Part shown: positions 59,601-64,000 of the stretch, piece after piece
How positions within the stretch are numbered: position 1 is the first letter of the stretch
How the letters are laid out: every line of letters starts with the position of its first letter
Assembly (NCBI GenBank): GCA_964500415.1
Contig: CAZCOB010000001.1
Span: 124,001 to 188,000, forward strand
Length of the DNA: 64,000 bases
DNA from: JAFGPF01 sp964500415
GTDB lineage: Bacteria > Chloroflexota > Dehalococcoidia > Dehalococcoidales > RBG-16-60-22
Reading direction: 5' to 3'
The notes under the pieces: model-generated
Database searches by the model: none
The model's input: the letters and a program-made list of their open reading frames with translations, nothing else
Told to the model about the DNA's origin: nothing
Program-made: the position numbers and the translations under genes

Positions 59601-60218
59601 TTATCCTGGAATTAATTTACTCATCCTCTGCCAGATTATCCCGGCTATTATCTCTTTACTTAATGTCGCATCTACCACGAGCCAGCGTTCCGGTTCTTGC
59701 CCGGCCAGCTTCAAGTAGCCTTTCCTGACCCGCCGGTGAAATTTTACGGATTCGACTTCAAAACGGTCTTTATTTTTCTCATTCTTTCGCGCCAGCCCTG
59801 CTTCCACCGGCATGTCCAGTAAAACGGTTAAATCGGGCACCAGCCCCCGTGTTCCCACCCGGTTGACTGCCATTACCGTCTCCAGGTCCAGCCCGCGTCC
59901 GTAGCCCTGGTAAGCCGTGGTGGAGTCGGCGTAGCGGTCGCAGACAACAATCGTCCCTTTATTTAAAGCAGGACGGATTACTTCCTCGACCAGTTGGGCG
60001 CGGGAGGTGTTGAAGAGCAGCAGTTCGGCAACCGGAGAGATAGCGACGTTATCCGTCCATTTAAGCATGCGTGAAACTCTTTTACCTAAAGCGGTAACGC
60101 CCGGCTCGTGAACGAGCAATACCGGAATCACTAATTTCGACAGCCGACGGTACAGCCGCCGCGACTGTACGCTCTTGCCGCATCCCTCGCCCCCCTCAAA
60201 GGTAATGAAAAGGGACAT
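59601..60218 (-). CDS. tmk: Thymidylate kinase
   Basis: A 205-residue kinase converting dTMP to dTDP. The P-loop is FEGGEGCGKS (7-16), the dTMP-binding block 'VCDRYADSTTAYQGYGRGLD' lies near 95, and the LID region ('KDRFEVESVKFHRRVRKGYL') near 150. Cys in the P-loop replaces a common Ser/Ala and is tolerated. Length matches bacterial Tmk. It follows the R3H ATPase by 17 bp and precedes rnhB by 67 bp, with a dispersed repeat in that gap. The start ATG lacks a strong ribosome-binding site. Confidence 0.94.
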   Translation of the reverse strand: MSLFITFEGGEGCGKSVQSRRLYRRLSKLVIPVLLVHEPGVTALGKRVSRMLKWTDNVAISPVAELLLFNTSRAQLVEEVIRPALNKGTIVVCDRYADSTTAYQGYGRGLDLETVMAVNRVGTRGLVPDLTVLLDMPVEAGLARKNEKNKDRFEVESVKFHRRVRKGYLKLAGQEPERWLVVDATLSKEIIAGIIWQRMSKLIPG

Positions 60219-60235
60219 ATTTACCTTCCTGTTAT

Positions 60236-61756
60236 TTATCCCGGTTGCTCTTTATATATTCTTACCCGCCGGTTGGGGTCTTTGCCGGAGCTGTGTGAAG
60301 GCAGGTCGCTACGCTGGGCAATCAGGTGTTGCAAACGGCGGATATAAGAGCTCTGCGGACCGAGTTCCACCGCTTCCGTACCCTCTTTCACCTGCTCCAC
60401 GGCCTCCTCGGCCTCATCGAGGGCGTCTCGAAACATGCCGGACTTATCGTTGTTTTTCAGGTGGTAAAGATTCCCCAGGAGTTGCCGCATCTGGGGTGGG
60501 GTATTACTCCGGAGAACGTAAACGGGCAGGTGGGCGCTTTCGGCGTCCCTGACCTTCTGTGGCCGCCTCCGGTAATAGTGCTTGGAGGTCACGAAAATGC
60601 TGGCCTCGACTAGGTTGTCAACGATATCCAGGTCGATGTGTAGCTCGCGGCCCGCCTGTAGTATCCTGGAGCGGTTCACCCCGAAGAGGTATATTTTCGG
60701 CGACCTGGCTTCCTTCTCAGCCCGTTTGCTCTTTGCGGTTTTAGCCTTTTCTATCTCCGCCTTCTCGACTTTCACCTCCCCATCCTCGTCCAGCCAGCGT
60801 ACCTCGGTGCTGGGCGGCGAACCACGCAGCAGCGCGTCGATGGCCTCCCCGACATCCGGGTGGATGGCCACCCTGTCCCGCTCCTGAATCTCGACCACGA
60901 TATCGAAGGTCGGCGGCGATTTCCTTTCCAGTATCGACTTCTGCGTGCCCCGCCGCCTCGCCTCCTCGTCCCCTAAGGTCACGGACTGTATCCCGCCGAT
61001 AAGATCGGCCAGAGTCGGATTCATCATCAGGTTATCGAGGGTATTGCCGTGCGCCGTGCCGACCAGCTGGACGCCCCGCTCGGCTATGGTGCGGGCGGCC
61101 ATGGCCTCCAGCTCGGTCCCAATCTCGTCGATAACTATTACCTCGGGCATGTGGTTCTCGACAGCCTCAATCATGACGGCGTGTTGCAGGGACGGCGTAG
61201 CTACCTGCATTCTGCGGGCGTGCCCTATGGCCGGATGGGGTATATCGCCGTCGCCGGCTATTTCGTTGGAAGTATCCACGATGATAACCCGTTTATCCGC
61301 ATCATCGGCCAGCACCCGGGCTACCTCCCGCAACATGGTCGTCTTGCCGACGCCCGGCCTGCCCAGCAGCAGGACGCTCTTCCCGGACTGCACCAAGTCT
61401 TCAATGACTTCTATGGTGCCGTAAACGGCCCGTCCCACCCGGCAGGTCAACCCGACGATGCGACCGCGCCGATTGCGAATAGCGGAGATGCGGTGCAGTG
61501 TTCTCTCGATGCCGGCGCGGTTGTCCTCGCCGAAGCTACCGATACGCGCCACCACAAAGTCGATATCCGCTTCCTCGATTTCCTTGTCATTCAGGGCTAC
61601 TTCACGCCTGGTCAAACGCGCCTCCGGCGTGCGTCCCAGGTCCAGCACCACTTCCAGTAATTCTTTGATATCCTTCTGCTGTAACAGAGGCTTTTTTATG
61701 TGAGGCGGTATAATATCCAGCAAGGCATCCATATCATCGGTTATTATTTTCTGCAC
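60236..61756 (-). CDS. R3H-domain AAA-type ATPase (Ycf45/SpoIIIAA-like)
   Basis: A 506-residue ATPase. The core resembles SpoIIIAA/Ycf45: 'LTCRVGRAVYGTIEVIEDLV', Walker A GRPGVGKTT near 130, 'IVDTSNEIAGDGDIPHPAIG', 'EVIVIDEIGTELEAMAARTI' (Walker B) and 'VQLVGTAHGNTLDNLMMNPT'. A Lys/Glu-rich charged linker (about 325-350) leads to a C-terminal region ending in an R3H domain (RRLQHLIAQRSDLP, with R-x3-H), which binds single-stranded nucleic acid. The family is common in cyanobacteria, plastids and Chloroflexota; its cellular role is unknown. It starts 14 bp downstream of pdxT and heads a run of nucleic-acid-related genes. Confidence 0.87.
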   Translation of the reverse strand: MQKIITDDMDALLDIIPPHIKKPLLQQKDIKELLEVVLDLGRTPEARLTRREVALNDKEIEEADIDFVVARIGSFGEDNRAGIERTLHRISAIRNRRGRIVGLTCRVGRAVYGTIEVIEDLVQSGKSVLLLGRPGVGKTTMLREVARVLADDADKRVIIVDTSNEIAGDGDIPHPAIGHARRMQVATPSLQHAVMIEAVENHMPEVIVIDEIGTELEAMAARTIAERGVQLVGTAHGNTLDNLMMNPTLADLIGGIQSVTLGDEEARRRGTQKSILERKSPPTFDIVVEIQERDRVAIHPDVGEAIDALLRGSPPSTEVRWLDEDGEVKVEKAEIEKAKTAKSKRAEKEARSPKIYLFGVNRSRILQAGRELHIDLDIVDNLVEASIFVTSKHYYRRRPQKVRDAESAHLPVYVLRSNTPPQMRQLLGNLYHLKNNDKSGMFRDALDEAEEAVEQVKEGTEAVELGPQSSYIRRLQHLIAQRSDLPSHSSGKDPNRRVRIYKEQPG

Positions 61757-61770
61757 AACCCTTCCCCCGA

Positions 61771-62355
61771 TTATTGTTGAGCCTTTCCGGATACGATATC
61801 CAGGAAATAGCGATGAAACCTCAGGTCGTCGGTCAGCTCCGGATGGAACGCCGTGACCAGCAGTTTCCCCTGCCTGGCAGCTACGATGGTGTTGTCTGCC
61901 AGGCGCGCTAGGACGTCCACGCCGTTCCCGCAGCGTTCGATTAACGGCGCCCGGATGAATACCGCCGGATAAAGTTTATCACCCAGAACGGGTATTTTCA
62001 GTTCCGTTTCAAAGCTGTCAACCTGCCGCCCGAAAGCATTGCGTTTGACTTTAATGTCCATCAGCCCGAGCGAGTGTGTGCTGTTACTTGAAATATCCTT
62101 GGCCATAAGTATCATGCCGGCGCAGGTGCCGAACAGTGGCATACTCCCCCTGGCTACGGCGGCTATTTCATCCATCAGTTTATAAGAAGACATCAAACGG
62201 CTTATAGCCGTGCTCTCTCCGCCCGGAATGATTAGCCCGTCCACTCCCCGGAGTTCCCCGGGTAAACGGACGGGCACGGCCTCTGTATCCAGTTTTTTTA
62301 ATGTCGCTATATGCTCGGCGAAGGCTCCCTGCGAAGCAAGGACACCGATTTTCAT
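61771..62355 (-). CDS. pdxT: Pyridoxal 5'-phosphate synthase glutaminase subunit
   Basis: A 194-residue class I glutaminase that supplies ammonia to PdxS. Conserved blocks are MKIGVLASQGAFAEHI at the start, 'LIIPGGESTAISRLMSSYKL', the nucleophile Cys in 'LFGTCAGMILMAKD' and the His-Glu pair in 'VTAFHPELTDDLRFHRYFL'. The ATG at 62355 with GGAAGGA upstream is chosen; a longer frame to 62589 would overlap pdxS in another frame and is rejected. pdxS lies 31 bp upstream, and the two are co-transcribed. Confidence 0.95.
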   Translation of the reverse strand: MKIGVLASQGAFAEHIATLKKLDTEAVPVRLPGELRGVDGLIIPGGESTAISRLMSSYKLMDEIAAVARGSMPLFGTCAGMILMAKDISSNSTHSLGLMDIKVKRNAFGRQVDSFETELKIPVLGDKLYPAVFIRAPLIERCGNGVDVLARLADNTIVAARQGKLLVTAFHPELTDDLRFHRYFLDIVSGKAQQ

Positions 62356-62386
62356 ATGTTCATCCTTCCCCTGGTCGTTTCGGTTT

Positions 62387-63268
62387 TTACCACCCTCGCT
62401 GTGCCAGCAGTTCCTCGGAAGGGATTTGCTTGATATCCAGTCCTGCCATGGCGTCCCCGAGGTTCTTGGATACCTCGGCGATAATAGCCGCGTCGCGGTA
62501 GTGGGTGGTAGCCTTGACGATTGCCTTGGCCCTGACCTCCGGATTGCTCGACTTGAATATCCCCGAGCCGACGAAGACGCCCTCGGCACCTAACTGCATC
62601 ATCAGGGCGGCGTCTGCCGGCGTGGCTATGCCGCCTGCGGCGAAATTTACCACCGGCAGTTTCCCCAGTTGCTTTACTTCCTTCACCAGCTCTACGGGTA
62701 CGCGGTATTCCGCCGCCAGTTTTTTGAGTTCTGTTTCGGAAGCGTTCACCACCTGTTGAATGCCCTCCATGAGGGCTCTCATGTGCCTTACCGCCTCGAC
62801 GATGTTACCCGTGCCGGCCTCTCCCTTGGTCCTTATCATCGCTGCGCCTTCGTGGAGACGCCGCAAAGCCTCGCCCAGCTCGCGGCAGCCGCAAACGAAC
62901 GGCACCTTGAAGTCGTGCTTCCAGACATGGTATTTCTCGTCGGCCGGCGTCAGAACCTCGGACTCGTCTATGTAGTCGACCCCCATTGCTTCCAGGACCT
63001 GCGCTTCGACAAAATGGCCGATACGGCACTTGGCCATGACAGGTACGGTAACTGCCTTCATAATGGCCTCGATAACCGTCGGGTCGGCCATTCTTGCCAC
63101 GCCGCCGGCAGCCCGGATATCTGACGGCACCCTCTCCAGCGCCATCACCGCGCAGCCGCCGGCTTCCTCGGCGATTTTAGCATGCTCCGCCGTGACCACG
63201 TCCATGATAACGCCGCCTTTCAGCATCTGCGCCAGTCCCGTTTTTACCTTCCACGTCCCGGTTTCCAT
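62387..63268 (-). CDS. pdxS: Pyridoxal 5'-phosphate synthase subunit PdxS
   Basis: A 293-residue TIM-barrel enzyme making PLP directly from ribose 5-phosphate, glyceraldehyde 3-phosphate and ammonia. Visible markers are 'GGVIMDVVTAEHAKIAEEAG', 'ALERVPSDIRAAGGVARMAD', 'VMAKCRIGHFVEAQVLEAMG' with the first catalytic Lys, 'MIRTKGEAGTGNIVEAVRHM' with the second, and 'VNFAAGGIATPADAALMMQL'. The last 25 residues form the flexible tail that closes over the active site. It forms a dodecamer coated by PdxT. GGAGGAGG gives a strong ribosome-binding site. No strong promoter was found in the gap to 63405. Confidence 0.96.
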   Translation of the reverse strand: METGTWKVKTGLAQMLKGGVIMDVVTAEHAKIAEEAGGCAVMALERVPSDIRAAGGVARMADPTVIEAIMKAVTVPVMAKCRIGHFVEAQVLEAMGVDYIDESEVLTPADEKYHVWKHDFKVPFVCGCRELGEALRRLHEGAAMIRTKGEAGTGNIVEAVRHMRALMEGIQQVVNASETELKKLAAEYRVPVELVKEVKQLGKLPVVNFAAGGIATPADAALMMQLGAEGVFVGSGIFKSSNPEVRAKAIVKATTHYRDAAIIAEVSKNLGDAMAGLDIKQIPSEELLAQRGW

Positions 63269-63404
63269 TTTCCGCCTCCTCCTGGTTTTCTCAGGTTGTT
63301 AATATAATTCTACTACTGTTAGCTGGGCTTAGCAATACATTTAATCGGCTGCTACCAACAAATCGTTGACTCTCAACGTAGAATATGCTAAAACATGACA
63401 GGCT

Positions 63405-63674
63405 ATGGAATATTTATCTTTCATCCTGCTGATTCTTTTTCTGGTCTTTGTGCTCATTTTAATTACCAGGATTGAAAAAGGAACGAAGAACAGGTGGCGG
63501 AAAACCGCCTACGGCCTTCTGGAAATGAAAACCCCCACCGCAGAGGAAATTTTAAAAACTATAAAACACCTGCGCTTGTATGGCGGCAGATTGCGCCGCG
63601 ACAAGGAATTCAAACAGCTTATTATGCGCTTGCAGGATAAGCTTAACGCAATGGATGATACGTCTAACCCCTAA
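63405..63674 (+). CDS. Small membrane-anchored protein of unknown function
   Basis: An 89-residue protein with one N-terminal membrane helix (about 3-22, mostly Leu/Ile/Phe/Val) and a basic cytoplasmic part ('RIEKGTKNRWRKTAYGLL', 'TIKHLRLYGGRLRRDKEFKQ') predicted to be helical. I do not recognise it. A possible promoter (TTGACT 63366-63371, 17 bp, TAAAAC) would start transcription about 5 bases before the ATG, so the message could be nearly leaderless; there is no clear ribosome-binding site. It is divergent from pdxS and convergent with rsmG. Confidence 0.6.
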   Translation: MEYLSFILLILFLVFVLILITRIEKGTKNRWRKTAYGLLEMKTPTAEEILKTIKHLRLYGGRLRRDKEFKQLIMRLQDKLNAMDDTSNP

Positions 63675-63690
63675 AGCGGCCTTGCCTCAA

Positions 63691-63796
63691 ATGTCATTCT
63701 GAAGGAGCGGAGCGACTGAAGAATCTCGTCATTCGGTTGTGTACGAGACCCTTCACAGAGTGTATCCTGAGTGTAACCGAAGGGCTCAGTGTGAAA
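63691..63796. repeat. Cluster of dispersed-repeat fragments between the small protein and rsmG
   Basis: 'TGTCATTCTGAAGGAGCGG...TGAAGAATCTCG' (63692-63728) is a relative of the repeats at 52.99-53.09 kb. It is followed by an imperfect palindrome with arms CCCTTC (63749-63754) and GAAGGG (63779-63784), related to the 'CCCTTCG...GGGCTCA' family. No coding frame is seen. Confidence 0.65.
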
Positions 63797-63812
63797 TTTA
63801 GGGCAAAGCCCC

Positions 63813-64000
63813 CTAAAGGGGAGAGATAATCGGCCTTTTGGCCGGTATGCCGGGACGGCGCGGGTATCCCGCCGGCGACGATTTTACCTTATCGATTATC
63901 ACCAGACAGCGGTTATCCTCCGGTTCTTCCAGTATAATCGACTTCACTTCCTGCATTTGCCCCCCGAGCACGTCGACAGCTTTACGTGAACGCTCGATTT
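63813..64000 (-). CDS. rsmG: 16S rRNA (guanine527-N7) methyltransferase, C-terminal part
   Basis: Only the last 62 codons are inside the window; I translated them by hand. They read SRKAVDVLGGQMQEVKSI, then 'RCLVIIDKVKSSPAGYPRRP' and 'GIPAKRPIISPL' before a TAG. The YPRRPG-x-P-x-K-x-P block near the C-terminus is the signature of RsmG (GidB), which methylates G527 of 16S rRNA. The catalytic SAM domain lies outside the window. The stop lies beside a small hairpin (TTTAGGG/CCCTAAA) that could help end transcription. Confidence 0.88.
   Translation of the reverse strand, partial: IERSRKAVDVLGGQMQEVKSIILEEPEDNRCLVIIDKVKSSPAGYPRRPGIPAKRPIISPL

Noticed and set aside
61771..62589. A longer PdxT with 78 extra N-terminal residues
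   Set aside because: The extension overlaps pdxS in another frame and has no family similarity; the ATG at 62355 matches all PdxT proteins.
63366..63394. Promoter TTGACT-17-TAAAAC before the small membrane protein
   Set aside because: The start would fall about 5 bases before the ATG and the -10 is weak; mentioned in the gene entry but not listed as a feature.
1..64000. tRNA, rRNA, CRISPR arrays and insertion sequences
   Set aside because: No cloverleaf, repeat-spacer pattern, transposase frame or rRNA-like stretch was recognised; the Xer protein has chromosomal context and is not taken as an integrase.

Overview
The window reads as a typical stretch of bacterial chromosome, densely packed with genes. 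It most likely comes from an anaerobic member of the Chloroflexota, class Dehalococcoidia. This placement is inferred from gene content: an EF-G2-type GTPase, a long-form SerA beside a class V aminotransferase, PdxS/PdxT, a NEW3-domain/ABC operon, two membrane pyrophosphatases, a corrinoid-activating ferredoxin and paired acyl-CoA dehydrogenases. It was not tested by phylogeny. I saw no rRNA, tRNA, CRISPR array, insertion sequence, phage gene or reductive dehalogenase.

Layout. 1-2.4 kb: two type IV pilus/type II secretion genes (minus strand). 2.6-8.5 kb: a Xer recombinase, Pcm, two tandem nitroreductases, a SpoIIM-like membrane protein and an EF-G paralogue, ended by a clear terminator. 8.5-15.3 kb (minus): an ABC exporter with a NEW3 surface protein, EtfA/EtfB, and PrmC/PrfA. 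15.5-20.4 kb: an acyl-CoA synthetase, two small proteins and the first membrane pyrophosphatase, whose leader looks like an attenuator. 20.5-33.6 kb: housekeeping genes (MBL hydrolase, DUF1015, RibF, TyrS, aminotransferase-SerA, type 4 uracil-DNA glycosylase, RNase J, FtsK, universal stress protein). 33.6-38.9 kb: a compact group of PAP2-like, MBL, LmbE deacetylase, tandem-GNAT acetyltransferase, MshA-like glycosyltransferase and BioF2/FemAB-like genes. 39-54.2 kb: a catabolic island with three acyl-CoA dehydrogenases, a hydroxyacyl-CoA dehydrogenase/enoyl-CoA hydratase fusion, a thiolase with its DUF35 partner, a corrinoid-protein activator with DUF169, a molybdopterin oxidoreductase with ferredoxin, and an odd SDR. 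54.3-63.3 kb (minus): the second pyrophosphatase, a translin-HRDC fusion, ThiD2-ThiE, YraN, RnhB, Tmk, an R3H ATPase, PdxT and PdxS. The window ends inside rsmG.

How they work together. Fatty or other acyl chains would be activated by the CoA ligase at 15.5 kb and oxidised by the dehydrogenases, the fusion enzyme and the thiolase. Electrons would leave through EtfAB. The two pyrophosphatases could recover energy from the pyrophosphate released by acyl activation.

The strongest candidates for undescribed biology are: (a) the LmbE + tandem GNAT + MshA-like glycosyltransferase group, which matches three of the four mycothiol enzymes, with LmbE and GNAT facing each other across a perfect 11-bp dyad that carries two overlapping promoters; (b) the translin-HRDC fusion; (c) the terminator/antiterminator-like leader of the first pyrophosphatase gene, with a second terminator-like leader on the other pyrophosphatase gene; and (d) several enzymes whose expected catalytic or cofactor residues are missing or moved (two acyl-CoA dehydrogenases, an SDR, the molybdenum enzyme, the EF-G paralogue).
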